NCBI GenBank assembly: GCA_020247085.1
Contig: JADCJJ010000185.1
Coordinates: 1-37,979, forward strand
DNA: 37,979 nucleotides
From: Myxococcaceae bacterium
GTDB taxonomy: Bacteria; Myxococcota; Myxococcia; Myxococcales; Myxococcaceae
Reading direction: 5' to 3'
Of this stretch, positions 18,358-26,868 are shown in pieces. Numbering within the stretch: position 1 is the first letter of the stretch; each line of letters starts with the position of its first letter. Below the pieces are notes generated by a model. It had not been told where the DNA came from. It did not search any database and saw only the letters and a list, made by a program, of their open reading frames with translations. The translations under genes and the position numbers were made by a program.

Positions 18358-20934
18358 GTGGATACCGAGAGCCTCAAGAGGTCGCTGCTGACGAAGTTCG
18401 TCGAGGTGACGAACGACCGCCTGCAGGCGATTCAGCTCGGGGTGCTCGAGCTCGAGCGGCCCAACGGGGCGCACGCGGCCGAGAACGTCGCGCGGGAGCT
18501 GCACACCATGAAGGGCGAGGCGCGCATGCTCGGCCTGCCCGCCGTGGGGCAGCTGGCGCACGCCTGCGAGGATCTGCTCAAGGCCTTCTCGGACAAGAAG
18601 GTCGCCGGGAAGACGGCGACGGACCTGCTCCTTCACGCCTGCGACGCGGTCGCTGACCTCCTCGAGGATACCGCCGGCGCCAAAGAGGGCACGCCGGCGT
18701 CCGCCGAGATGGCGGAGCGGCTGGCGCGGGCCGCAGGCACCCCGGTTCCGCCACTCAAACCAGTGCCCATGGCGCCGCGCAAGGCGAAGCCCGGGCCAGC
18801 CCCCGCTGCCGCGCTGCCGTCTCCCGTGACGGCGACGGGGCCTGCACCGACCGCCGCAGTGCCACCCGCCTCTCTGGCGCCGACGGCACCCGTGCCGCCT
18901 GCACCAGCGACCACCTCGCCAGAGCCGCCCCCTCAAGCCACGTCGGCCGCCCCGGTCACGTCGGCCGCCCCGGCCACGTCGGCCGCCCCAGCCACGTCGG
19001 CCGCCCCAGCCACGTCCGCCGCCCCGGCCACGTCGGCCGCCCCAGCCAAGTCGGCCGCCCCGGCCACGTTGGCCGCCCCAGCCACGTCGACGGCGCCACT
19101 CGCGTCGACGGCCCCAGTCGCGTCGACTGCGCCAGTCACGTCGACGGCCCCAGTCGCGTCGGCTGCGCCAGTCACGTCGACGGCCCCAGTCGCGTCGGCG
19201 GCCCCGACGCCGCGGCCTGCCGAAGAGCGGCCGGTGGCTGACCGCACCATTCGCGTCAACGTCGAGCTGCTCGAGACGGTGGGGTTGCTCGCCGGCGATC
19301 TCTTGGTCGAGAGCGCCCGGAGCGAGCTGCGAGGGCGCGAGCTGCAGCGTCTGTTCGAGCGCTTCGCGCGCCTGGGCGAGGGGCTGATGCGGCTGGCGGA
19401 GTCGGCCTCGTTCGACCCCGAGGGGCGCCAGCGGCTCGACCTGCTCGAGAGCGACCTGTCACTGCTGCGCGACGACGCGTTCCGTTTCGTCCGGCGCCAC
19501 TCCGACGGCCTGAACACGCTCGGCAGCAACCTCACGCAGCTCGCCGACCACGTCGCCGACGCGCGCCTGGTGCCGCTCTCGACGGTCTTCGAGGCCTTCC
19601 CCCGCGCCGTGCGCGACCTGGCCAACGCGACGGGCAAGCAGGTCGAGCTGCACATCGAGAACACCAACGCGGCGGTTGACCGCTCGATGGTGGCCGACGT
19701 GCGCGACGCGCTGATTCACCTGATCCGCAACGCGATCGATCACGGCGTCGAGTCGCCCGAGCTCCGCGAGACGCTGGGCAAGCCGGCCATGGGCCTCGTG
19801 TCGCTCAGGGCCCGCGCCGACGGCGACATGCTGGCGGTCGAGATCGAAGACGATGGGCGCGGCATCGACCCGGCGCGGCTGCGCGAGGCGGCGGTGCGCA
19901 AAGGCCTGATCTCGACGGCGCAGGCGCAGGCGCTGGGCGACCGAGAGGCGGTCGAGCTCATCTTCAAGCCCGGGTTCTCGACGACCGAGAACGTCACCGA
20001 CGTGTCCGGGCGCGGCGTCGGCATGGACGTCGTCAAGCGCAAGGTCGAGTCGCTGGGCGGCTCGGTGATGGTGACGAGCCGAATCGGGCGCAGCACCACG
20101 GTGTCGCTGCGCCTGCCGCAGTCGCTGGCGCTGATGCGGGTGCTGCTGGTGCGTCTGGGCGACGACGTCTACGGAATGCCGGCGGCCGACGTCGAGGCGG
20201 TGGCCCGCTTCACGCAGGCCGATCGGCTCGAGGTCTTCGGCACGCTGGCGGTCATGCACCGCGGCAAGCCCATCGCCTTCACCGCGCTGGGCCCGATGTT
20301 GGGGCTCAACGGCGGGCCGCGCTTCGACCGCCCGCCGTGCGTCGTCGTGCGCTTCGGAGACGAGCGGGCGGCGCTGGTCGTCGACGGCTTCCTCGACGAG
20401 CGTGAGGTGGCGGTGAAGCCCATCGGCGGCGACTTCCTCAAAGGGGCGCCCTTCGTCGCCGGCTCCGCGGCCCTCGAGGACGGGCGCATCGCCGTGCTGC
20501 TGCACGTGCCCGACGTCATGGCCGAGGTGCGGAAGCTGGCGCGGCCCGTCGACACCCGGGCCTCGCGGCGGCTCAAGGTGCTCCTCGTCGACGACAGCCC
20601 CATCGCGCGGGCCACCGAGTCGGCGCTCGTGCGCGCCCTGGGCCACGAGGTCGAGGAGGCGCAGGACGGCGAAGACGCGTGGGAGCGGCTGCAGCGCGGC
20701 GGGCCGTACGATCTCGTCTTGTCGGACGTGCAGATGCCGAGGCTCGACGGCTTCGCGCTCACGCGGCGCATCAAGTCGCACCCCGAGTTCTCGCGCCTGC
20801 CCGTGGTGGTGCTGTCGTCGCTCGCGGCGCCCGAAGACAAGCGGCGCGGGCTCGACGCCGGCGCAGACGCGTACCTGGTGAAGGGCGAGCTCGGCGTCGA
20901 GACCCTCGCGCTGACGGTGGACCGCCTGACGTGA
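18358..20934 (+). CDS. frzE: FrzE, CheA-CheY fusion histidine kinase
   Basis: An 858-residue kinase from a GTG. The HPt domain has the phospho-acceptor His at about 49 (ARELHTMKGEARML). A proline/alanine linker (about 140-290) contains 15 hexapeptide repeats. Then come the dimerisation helices, the HATPase domain (N box HLIRNAIDHGVE, G1 EDDGRGID, G2 SGRGVGMDVV), a CheW-like regulatory domain and a C-terminal receiver (LLVDDSPIAR; phospho-acceptor near D790 in VLSDVQMP; T/S and K positions present). In M. xanthus FrzE has the same fusion, phosphorylates FrzZ, and its receiver inhibits the kinase. No P2-type docking domain is seen. It overlaps frzG by 4 bases (GTGA). Confidence 0.96.
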   Translation: MDTESLKRSLLTKFVEVTNDRLQAIQLGVLELERPNGAHAAENVARELHTMKGEARMLGLPAVGQLAHACEDLLKAFSDKKVAGKTATDLLLHACDAVADLLEDTAGAKEGTPASAEMAERLARAAGTPVPPLKPVPMAPRKAKPGPAPAAALPSPVTATGPAPTAAVPPASLAPTAPVPPAPATTSPEPPPQATSAAPVTSAAPATSAAPATSAAPATSAAPATSAAPAKSAAPATLAAPATSTAPLASTAPVASTAPVTSTAPVASAAPVTSTAPVASAAPTPRPAEERPVADRTIRVNVELLETVGLLAGDLLVESARSELRGRELQRLFERFARLGEGLMRLAESASFDPEGRQRLDLLESDLSLLRDDAFRFVRRHSDGLNTLGSNLTQLADHVADARLVPLSTVFEAFPRAVRDLANATGKQVELHIENTNAAVDRSMVADVRDALIHLIRNAIDHGVESPELRETLGKPAMGLVSLRARADGDMLAVEIEDDGRGIDPARLREAAVRKGLISTAQAQALGDREAVELIFKPGFSTTENVTDVSGRGVGMDVVKRKVESLGGSVMVTSRIGRSTTVSLRLPQSLALMRVLLVRLGDDVYGMPAADVEAVARFTQADRLEVFGTLAVMHRGKPIAFTALGPMLGLNGGPRFDRPPCVVVRFGDERAALVVDGFLDEREVAVKPIGGDFLKGAPFVAGSAALEDGRIAVLLHVPDVMAEVRKLARPVDTRASRRLKVLLVDDSPIARATESALVRALGHEVEEAQDGEDAWERLQRGGPYDLVLSDVQMPRLDGFALTRRIKSHPEFSRLPVVVLSSLAAPEDKRRGLDAGADAYLVKGELGVETLALTVDRLT
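18937..19206 (+). repeat. Fifteen 18-bp tandem repeats in the frzE linker
   Basis: Exactly 270 bases made of fifteen in-frame 18-base units, encoding hexapeptides such as ATSAAP, VTSAAP, VASTAP and VTSTAP. The first six units are nearly identical at DNA level (GCCACGTCGGCCGCCCCG); the later ones are more diverged. Units are in frame, so copy-number change would alter linker length without breaking the kinase. Confidence 0.95.
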
Positions 20935-21944
20935 CGACGAAGGTCAAGGTGCTGGTGGCCGAGTCCACCCCGCTGTTGGCGCCGCGTCTTGGGCCGCTGT
21001 TCGGCCGACGGCTCGAGCGGGTCGGCGAGGCCGTCACGCCGGAGCGGCTGGTCGCGGCGATTCGGGAGCACCAGCCCGGGGTGGCGCTGCTGCGCGTCGA
21101 CGGAGCGTCGCCCGCGCTCGAGCGCGCCGTCGTGGCGACGATGGCCGAGGCGCCGCTGCCGCTGCTGCTGATGGCGGGGCCCGGCGCCCCGCGGCAGGCA
21201 GCGCTCGCGCTGTTGAGCGCCGGGGCCCTCGACGTGCTACCGCTGCCCACGGTCCTCGACGAGCCGACGGTCGCGTCGCTCGAGCGGTCGGTGGTGCTGC
21301 TGTCGACGGTCGCGGTCGTCGAGCACCCGCGTGGCCGGCGGGCGCAACCGAAGGGCCCGGCGCCAGGAGCACGGCCGGAGCACCCGGTGGTCGCCATCGC
21401 GGCCTCTCTCGGTGGGCCGCGGGCCATCGGCGCCGTGCTGTCGGGCCTGCCGCGGCGCTTCGGCGCGCCGATCTGCGTCTGTCAGCACATCACGGCGGGC
21501 TTCACCGAAGACCTGACCCGCTGGCTGACGGCCGAGACGGGCCACGTCGTGAGCGAGGCCAGGGACGGCGCGGTGATGACGCCGGGCCGGGTGTACGTGG
21601 CGCCCTCCGACGTCCACCTCACCCTCACCGCCGAGGGCACCACCCGGCTCGAGTCCCGCGACCCGGTCCGGGGCTTCCGCCCGTCGTGCGACGTGCTGCT
21701 CGAGGGCGCCGCCGAGGCCTTCGGGCGAAGGGCCATCGGCGTCGTGCTGACTGGCATGGGCCACGATGGCGCCCGCGGGCTCGGCGAGATCCGCAGGCGG
21801 GGCGGGCACACCATCGCGCAGGACGAGCAGAGCAGCGTGGTGTGGGGCATGCCGGGAGAGGCGGTCGCGTTCGGCGCCGCCGAGGTCGTCTTGCCGCTCG
21901 AGCAGATCGCCGCGCAGCTCATCAAGTGGGTACCGGGGCGATGA
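20931..21944 (+). CDS. frzG: FrzG, CheB-type methylesterase with degenerate receiver
   Basis: A 337-residue protein starting at the GTG that overlaps the frzE stop. The C-terminal half is an intact CheB methylesterase: catalytic Ser159 (AIAASLGGPRAI), His186 (CQHITAGFTEDL) and Asp279 (LTGMGHDGARG). It is expected to remove methyl groups from FrzCD. The N-terminal 120 residues have the length and strand pattern of a receiver, but the key residues are gone: VLVAESTP has only one acidic residue, and VALLRVDG has Arg where the phospho-acceptor Asp belongs. So phosphorylation control as in classical CheB is unlikely. It overlaps frzF by 4 bases. Confidence 0.94.
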   Translation: MTTKVKVLVAESTPLLAPRLGPLFGRRLERVGEAVTPERLVAAIREHQPGVALLRVDGASPALERAVVATMAEAPLPLLLMAGPGAPRQAALALLSAGALDVLPLPTVLDEPTVASLERSVVLLSTVAVVEHPRGRRAQPKGPAPGARPEHPVVAIAASLGGPRAIGAVLSGLPRRFGAPICVCQHITAGFTEDLTRWLTAETGHVVSEARDGAVMTPGRVYVAPSDVHLTLTAEGTTRLESRDPVRGFRPSCDVLLEGAAEAFGRRAIGVVLTGMGHDGARGLGEIRRRGGHTIAQDEQSSVVWGMPGEAVAFGAAEVVLPLEQIAAQLIKWVPGR

Positions 21945-23476
21945 GCGGCTCGGGCCTGACCATCGAGCGGGCGGCGCTCGAGCAGCTCGCCGCGCTGCTC
22001 CTGGAGCACGCTGGCCTGAAGATCACCCCTGACGGGTACAAGGGCCTGCGCCTGGCGCTCGAGGCCCGCATGCCGGCGCTGGGCCTGGTCGACGCGACCG
22101 ACTACCTGCTGCAGCTCAAGTATGCGTCGGCCGAGGACGAGCTGCGGGCGCTGTTGCCCCTCGTCACCGTCGGCAAGACCGAGTTCTTCCGCGATCACCG
22201 CCAGTTCGAGGCCCTCGAGCGCGAGGTCTTCCCCCCGCTGCTGGCGCGCGCTCGCCGCGAGGGGCAGCCGGTGCGCGCCTGGTCGGCTGGCTGCGCGACC
22301 GGAGAAGAGGCCTATAGCATCGCGATGGTGGCGCTCGACGCCGGGGCCGGGCCGCGCGAGTTCGACTTCTGGGCGACCGACCTCAACCCGGTGGCGATCG
22401 ACACCGCCGCGGCCGGGCGCTACCCGGTTCGACGCCTGCTCGGGGTGAGCGAGCCGCGGCTGGCCCGCTACTTCACGGCCTCTGACGAACACTACGAGGT
22501 CAAGCCCCAGCTGCGGCATCAGGTGCGCTTCGAGCAACAGAACCTCGCGGCGCCGCACTGGCCCCAGGTGGGCGCGCAGGCGCTCGACTTCGTCTTTTGT
22601 CGCAACGTCATCATCTACTTCGATCAGCCAGCGATCGTCCGGGTGATGGCGCGGTTCTTCGAGGCGCTGCGCCCGGGGGGCTGGCTCTTTCTGGGCTACT
22701 CCGAGACCCTCTTCCGGGTGCCGACGGGCTTCGAGATGGTCGAGGTGGGCGACGCCTTCATCTACCGGCGGCCGCTCGAGGCACGCCCCGCGGCGGCTGG
22801 CGTGCGTCGGCTCGCCACACCCGCCTCGCCCCCCGGTGTCGAGCCTTCGGCCCCCCGCTCCGCTCCGTCGAGCCCCGAGCACCGGAGCGCGCCGCCGCCG
22901 ACTCCAGGGCCGCCGCCAGCGCCGGTGCCCGTGGACCCCGCCGACGGGCCGCGGCCGGGGGCCGGCTCTCCGGTCGAGCGCCTGGCCGAGGTGATTCGAG
23001 ACCTCGAGGCCGGGGCCTTCCCCCGCGCGCTCCGGCTCGCCCACCGGCTCGTCGACGACGTCCCTCACGACCTGGCCGCCAGGGTGACGCTGGGCAACGT
23101 GCACGCGCTGATGGGCAACGTCGACGAGGCCCGCGAGGCCTACCAGCAGGCGCTCCAGCGCGAGCCGCTGTCCATCGAGGCGCGGCTGTACCTGGGACTC
23201 GCGGCGCTGCAGGGAGGCGAGAGCGAGGTCGCCCGCCAGGAGTTCACCCGCGCCCTCTTCCTCGAGCCGGCCCTGGCGCTGTGCCACTACCTGCTGGGGC
23301 AGGTGCAGGAGCGCCTGGGCGAGCTGGACGCGGCGCGTCGGAGCTACCGCAACGCCATGGCGCTCAAGAAGGACCCGCCGCGGCCGCTGGTGGGCCACTT
23401 CCCGGACCTGCCGGCCTCGAACGAGGCCATCGCGCAGGCGGCGCAGCTCCGCCTCGCGGCGCTCTCCGAGCGGTGA
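21941..23476 (+). CDS. frzF: FrzF, CheR methyltransferase with TPR tail
   Basis: A 511-residue protein from the ATG overlapping the frzG stop. Residues 1-280 are a CheR methyltransferase: TVGKTEFFRD, the SAM-binding AWSAGCATGEEAYSIAM, DFWATDLNP, and FCRNVIIYFD followed by LFLGYSETL. It should methylate glutamates of FrzCD. A Pro/Ala/Ser-rich spacer (about 290-345) leads to three or so tetratricopeptide repeats (AARVTLGNVHALMGNVDEAR, LYLGLAALQGGESEVARQEF, LCHYLLGQVQERLGELDAAR). In M. xanthus, FrzF also carries TPRs, reported to influence which sites are methylated. It is the last gene of the frz operon; 60 bp then separate it from ilvE. Confidence 0.95.
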   Translation: MSGSGLTIERAALEQLAALLLEHAGLKITPDGYKGLRLALEARMPALGLVDATDYLLQLKYASAEDELRALLPLVTVGKTEFFRDHRQFEALEREVFPPLLARARREGQPVRAWSAGCATGEEAYSIAMVALDAGAGPREFDFWATDLNPVAIDTAAAGRYPVRRLLGVSEPRLARYFTASDEHYEVKPQLRHQVRFEQQNLAAPHWPQVGAQALDFVFCRNVIIYFDQPAIVRVMARFFEALRPGGWLFLGYSETLFRVPTGFEMVEVGDAFIYRRPLEARPAAAGVRRLATPASPPGVEPSAPRSAPSSPEHRSAPPPTPGPPPAPVPVDPADGPRPGAGSPVERLAEVIRDLEAGAFPRALRLAHRLVDDVPHDLAARVTLGNVHALMGNVDEAREAYQQALQREPLSIEARLYLGLAALQGGESEVARQEFTRALFLEPALALCHYLLGQVQERLGELDAARRSYRNAMALKKDPPRPLVGHFPDLPASNEAIAQAAQLRLAALSER

Positions 23477-23536
23477 CCAAGGGGCGCGCCGCATCGGCGT
23501 GCTGACCGGCCGGGGCTTTCGTGGCAGACCAGGGCC

Positions 23537-24490
23537 ATGGCGACTTCGGCGGCGTCGAGCCCGGTGTTGAAGGCCGATTGGGTGTGGATGGACGGCGCGC
23601 TGGTGCCGTGGGGCGACGCGCAGGTGCACGTGATGACGCACGCGCTGCACTACGGGCTGGGCGTATTCGAGGGCATTCGCGCGTACAAGACGAAGGACGG
23701 CCGTATCGCGATCTTCCGGCTGCGCGAGCACATCCGCCGCTTCCTCGACTCGGCGCACATCATCATGCTCGCGATGCCGTACTCCGAGGACCAGCTCGTG
23801 CAGGCGTGCATCGACGTGCTCGCCAGGCAGGCCGACCGGTTCCCCAACGGGGCCTACCTGCGGCCGGTGGCCTTCATGGGCGACGGCGCGATGGGGTTGG
23901 GGGCCATCAACCCGACGCGCGTCGCCATCTGCGCGTGGGAGTGGGGCAGCTACCTGGGCGACAAGGGCCTCAAGGAGGGCATCCGCGCCAAGGTGTCGAG
24001 CTTCACCCGCATGCACGTCAACGTGAACATGGTGCGGGGGAAGATCTCGGGGCAGTACGTCAACTCGATCCTCGCCAAGCGCGAGGCGGTGCTGGCGGGG
24101 TACGACGAGGCGATCCTGCTCGACATCTCGGGCTTCGTGGCCGAGGCCTCGGGCGAGAACGTGTTCTGCATCGGCCGGCATGGCGCGGTGCGAACGCCTT
24201 CGCTGTCTTCGCCCATCCTCCGCGGCATCACGCGGGACACGGTGCTGGAGTTGCTGCGCGACCAGGGCCGGCAGGTCGAAGAGGTCTCGTTCACGCGCGA
24301 CGCGCTCTACATCGCCGGTGAGGTGTTCTTTACCGGCACCGCCGCCGAGATCACCCCCGTGCGCGAGGTCGACAATCGCACCGTCGGCGAGGGCCGCCCG
24401 GGGCCCATCACCCAGTCGATTCAGGAGCTCTACTTCCGCGTCGTGCGCGGCCACGAGCCGAAGTACCAGCACTGGCTCACGTACGTGTAG
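23537..24490 (+). CDS. ilvE: Branched-chain amino acid aminotransferase
   Basis: A 317-residue class IV PLP aminotransferase that interconverts Val, Leu and Ile with their 2-oxo acids. Family motifs are present: VMTHALHYGLGVFEGIRAY at the start, the PLP lysine K169 (VRGKISGQYVNS), GYDEAILLDISGFVAEASGENVF, and FFTGTAAEITPVREVDNR. The length is normal. The ATG at 23537 has only a weak ribosome site. It follows frzF by 60 bp on the same strand and is convergent with the PilZ-AMIN gene; the 67-bp gap between them shows no clear terminator. Confidence 0.96.
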   Translation: MATSAASSPVLKADWVWMDGALVPWGDAQVHVMTHALHYGLGVFEGIRAYKTKDGRIAIFRLREHIRRFLDSAHIIMLAMPYSEDQLVQACIDVLARQADRFPNGAYLRPVAFMGDGAMGLGAINPTRVAICAWEWGSYLGDKGLKEGIRAKVSSFTRMHVNVNMVRGKISGQYVNSILAKREAVLAGYDEAILLDISGFVAEASGENVFCIGRHGAVRTPSLSSPILRGITRDTVLELLRDQGRQVEEVSFTRDALYIAGEVFFTGTAAEITPVREVDNRTVGEGRPGPITQSIQELYFRVVRGHEPKYQHWLTYV

Positions 24491-24557
24491 ACGCGGCGGG
24501 GTGTGCGCCCGCAGCGCGGCGCGGGTCCGGCGCGGCCCCAGACGTCGAGCGGGCGTC

Positions 24558-25937
24558 TCAGAAGTGCAGCACGACGCCCTCGGCGCCGGGGGTGAGGGCG
24601 AGGGGCGCCGCCGAGAGGTCGAGCACGACGCGCGTCGAGGGGCCTTGCCTGCCCACGCGCACGCGGGTGACGCGGCCGGGCGCGCGCAGAGACAGCGTGG
24701 CGCTCGCGCGCGGGGCGTGGCCGCCGAGGTCGAAGACGAGCCGGGGTGGAGCCTCGAGCGTGAAGACACGATCGACGTACGCGCCAGCGCGCAGCACCGG
24801 CCGGACCTCGAGTTCGTTGCCATCACCACGCCACTGCAGCGCGCGCGCCGCGCCCGACGGCAGCGTGACGCGCCCAAGGGGGGCGGACGCCACCGACGGA
24901 CCCGGGCGCCGCGGGGCGAGGGGCGGCGCGGCAGTCAGCGTCGTCGTCGGGCGGGGTTCCGCGAGCGCAGGCGGCGGGGGCGCCTCCACGTTCGCTCCCG
25001 GAGCTGCCGCGACGCCGGCAGCCGACGAGGCGGCGGCCCCGGTCGCGGGCCCTGACAGCGCGGGCGGAGCGGCAGCCAGTGCCCGCTCGGCGGCAGGCGT
25101 CAGTGGGGCCAGCTCGTCGTCACGGACGCCCTGCGCATCGCGAACCGCCTCGGCACGGCGGACCGGCTCGGCGCCTGGGAGGGCGTCGACGTCGCGAACC
25201 GCCCCGACGTCCTGCGCGGCCTCGACACCGCGCACGCCCTGCGCGTCGTGAACCGCATGGATGTCGTGCGTGGAGTCGATGGCGCGCGCCCCCACGAGGT
25301 CAAGAGGGGCCTCGGCGTCACCCTGATTCGGCCGCGGTGCCGGTGGCTCGATGGAGGCCGATGGGCTCGCGCCCCCCTCGGTGGCGTGCAGCGCCCGGAG
25401 CGGGCCAGCCCCTGCGAAGACCAGCACCGCGGCGGCGAGCGTCGTGATGAGCCCGGCCGCGACGAGCGCCAGCCGCCTCAGCGGGCGCACCGGCGGCGGC
25501 GCTCCCCTGAGCGGCGTGCCCGTATCGAGCGTTTCGACGAGGTAGTCCACCAGGGCCTTCGAGCGGGGGTGCAGGGCCTCGGTGAAGCGAATGCCGACCC
25601 CCTGGTACCGGCCCTCGTGCGCCGACTGCTGGTGACGGCACCACCGCACCTCGCCCTGCATGAAGGGCAGCACACGGCCCTGCGCCTCGAGGGCGATGGC
25701 GACGCGGGCGCCGCGCTCGAGCGGCTGAGGCATGCGCACGAAGAGTCCGTCTCGGGAGAGGTTGGCGGCGAGCGTGCGGAAGGCGCGCGGCGCGCCGTCC
25801 ACCGTCGTCACCCGCACCGGGTGCCTGAAGCGCACGCGGCGGGGCCTGACGGTGGCGTCGTCGTCTCCGCCGCCCATCGGCAGCGGCGCGGTGACCGCGA
25901 GGGCCCGTGGGGTGCTGGGAGACGTCTCGAGGGGCAT
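24558..25937 (-). CDS. PilZ - membrane helix - AMIN domain protein
   Basis: A 459-residue protein. The ATG at 25937 has GGAG seven bases upstream, so I prefer it to the GTG at 25949. Residues about 30-138 look like a PilZ c-di-GMP-binding domain: RPRRVRFRHPVRV supplies the RxxxR arm and NLSRDGLFVRMP the D/NxSxxG motif. A single membrane helix (RLALVAAGLITTLAAAVLVFAGAG, about 154-177) follows. The next 150 residues are low-complexity with Val-Arg-Asp-type repeats. The last 100 residues (ALQWRGDGNELEVRPVLRAG, VFTLEAPPRLVFDLGG, GPSTRVVLDLSAAPL) resemble an AMIN domain, which in PilQ and AmiC binds peptidoglycan. PilZ would be cytoplasmic and AMIN periplasmic, suggesting a link from c-di-GMP to the envelope. 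Confidence 0.85.
   Translation of the reverse strand: MPLETSPSTPRALAVTAPLPMGGGDDDATVRPRRVRFRHPVRVTTVDGAPRAFRTLAANLSRDGLFVRMPQPLERGARVAIALEAQGRVLPFMQGEVRWCRHQQSAHEGRYQGVGIRFTEALHPRSKALVDYLVETLDTGTPLRGAPPPVRPLRRLALVAAGLITTLAAAVLVFAGAGPLRALHATEGGASPSASIEPPAPRPNQGDAEAPLDLVGARAIDSTHDIHAVHDAQGVRGVEAAQDVGAVRDVDALPGAEPVRRAEAVRDAQGVRDDELAPLTPAAERALAAAPPALSGPATGAAASSAAGVAAAPGANVEAPPPPALAEPRPTTTLTAAPPLAPRRPGPSVASAPLGRVTLPSGAARALQWRGDGNELEVRPVLRAGAYVDRVFTLEAPPRLVFDLGGHAPRASATLSLRAPGRVTRVRVGRQGPSTRVVLDLSAAPLALTPGAEGVVLHF
25127..25256 (-). repeat. Short direct repeats in the PilZ-AMIN linker
   Basis: Two 22-base copies (25127-25148 and 25235-25256) differ at two positions and lie 108 bases apart. They encode parts of a Val-Arg-Asp/Ala-Gln-Gly-Val-Arg-rich segment, with more diverged copies between them. 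Confidence 0.6.
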
Positions 25938-26105
25938 GATCGGCTCCACGCGCGCGAGTGTGCGGCAGCCCGGGCCCGCGGCAAGTTTCTGCGCCCACGC
26001 GGGACGCCCGCTTCAGGGCCCACCCCACCGGCCGCCCCTCAACGCGCTCCACGCCCGCGCGGATGCCCATGGGTTCACCTCGGTGTTTTCTCGCGGTACG
26101 ACACC

Positions 26106-26810
26106 GTGGTGCGTTTCTTCCACGTTCGCCGTGACGCGCTCGCTGCGGCGGCGTTCGACGCCCTGCGCGGCGCGCTCCTCGACTCGGCGTTCGTCTCGGC
26201 CAGCACCCTCAACGGGCCCTTCCGCGCGAGCCGTGGCTTCGGCGTGACCTTCACCGAGGCCGGGCGGCGCCAGCTCACCGACCGCTTCCCAGCGCTCGCG
26301 CCGTGGCTCGACCAGGCGCTCGGCCTTCCGGCGATGCAGGCCCTGACGCCATGGTGGCGGCGCACGCCGGGGCCGCTCCCCAACGCCTGGTACCTCAACC
26401 TGCTGGTGGTGGGCCCGGGGGCCGAGGTGGCGCGTCACGTCGACGGCACCCTGATGAAGCCCGCCGGCGTCACCGGGCACCCACCGGCCTGCGTCTCGGT
26501 GCTCTACCTCGAGGTGCCGGCGGCCCGCGGCGGCGAGCTGGCGCTGTGGAGCGGCGCGCTGCCGGTAGGACTCCTCGCGCCCCGCCCCGGGCAGGTGGTG
26601 CATTTCCGCGGTGACCTCGCGCACGCGGTGCGACCCTTCGAAGGGGCCCCGGGCGCGCGGCGCGCCTCGCTGGTGCTCGAGCAGTACCACTTCGCGCCAG
26701 AGCCCCTGGCCCGCCTGCCCGACTTCAAGCTCGACACGAAGGCCGGCTTCGGCGCCTTCCTCGACGATCACGCCCGGCGGCCCCCGGCGGCCTTCGACGT
26801 CGAGCCCTGA
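26106..26810 (+). CDS. 2OG-Fe(II) oxygenase-like protein
   Basis: A protein of about 234 residues from the GTG pair at 26106/26109. The real start is uncertain: the track ORF back to 25248 is antisense to the PilZ gene and no Shine-Dalgarno is seen. The core has the HxD...H facial triad of iron/2-oxoglutarate dioxygenases: ARHVDGTLM for HxD, and LAHAVRPFEG for the distal His, followed by RASLVLEQYHF with the Arg expected to bind 2-oxoglutarate. The surrounding double-stranded beta-helix strands (NLLVVGPGAEVARH, ACVSVLYLEVP, GQVVHFRGDLAH) fit. The substrate is unknown. The MoxR gene starts 58 bp downstream on the same strand. Confidence 0.78.
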   Translation: MVRFFHVRRDALAAAAFDALRGALLDSAFVSASTLNGPFRASRGFGVTFTEAGRRQLTDRFPALAPWLDQALGLPAMQALTPWWRRTPGPLPNAWYLNLLVVGPGAEVARHVDGTLMKPAGVTGHPPACVSVLYLEVPAARGGELALWSGALPVGLLAPRPGQVVHFRGDLAHAVRPFEGAPGARRASLVLEQYHFAPEPLARLPDFKLDTKAGFGAFLDDHARRPPAAFDVEP

Positions 26811-26868
26811 GCGGCAAGCCGGCAGTCCTCCGGTGAAAGCGGGCGAGGGCGTGGTTACGCTCCGCCCC

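Noticed and set aside
18937-19206. Tandem repeats resembling a CRISPR array or satellite
   Set aside because: Units abut without spacers, are 18 bases, in frame, and encode the FrzE linker.
24491-24557. AGACG/CGTCT pairing as terminator between ilvE and the PilZ gene
   Set aside because: The stem is only five bases and no T-run follows in either direction.
21482-24877. A 1131-residue open frame on the minus strand across frzG, frzF and ilvE
   Set aside because: It is antisense to three well-supported genes and has low-complexity Arg/Ala/Gly composition, the usual shadow of strong GC3 codon bias.
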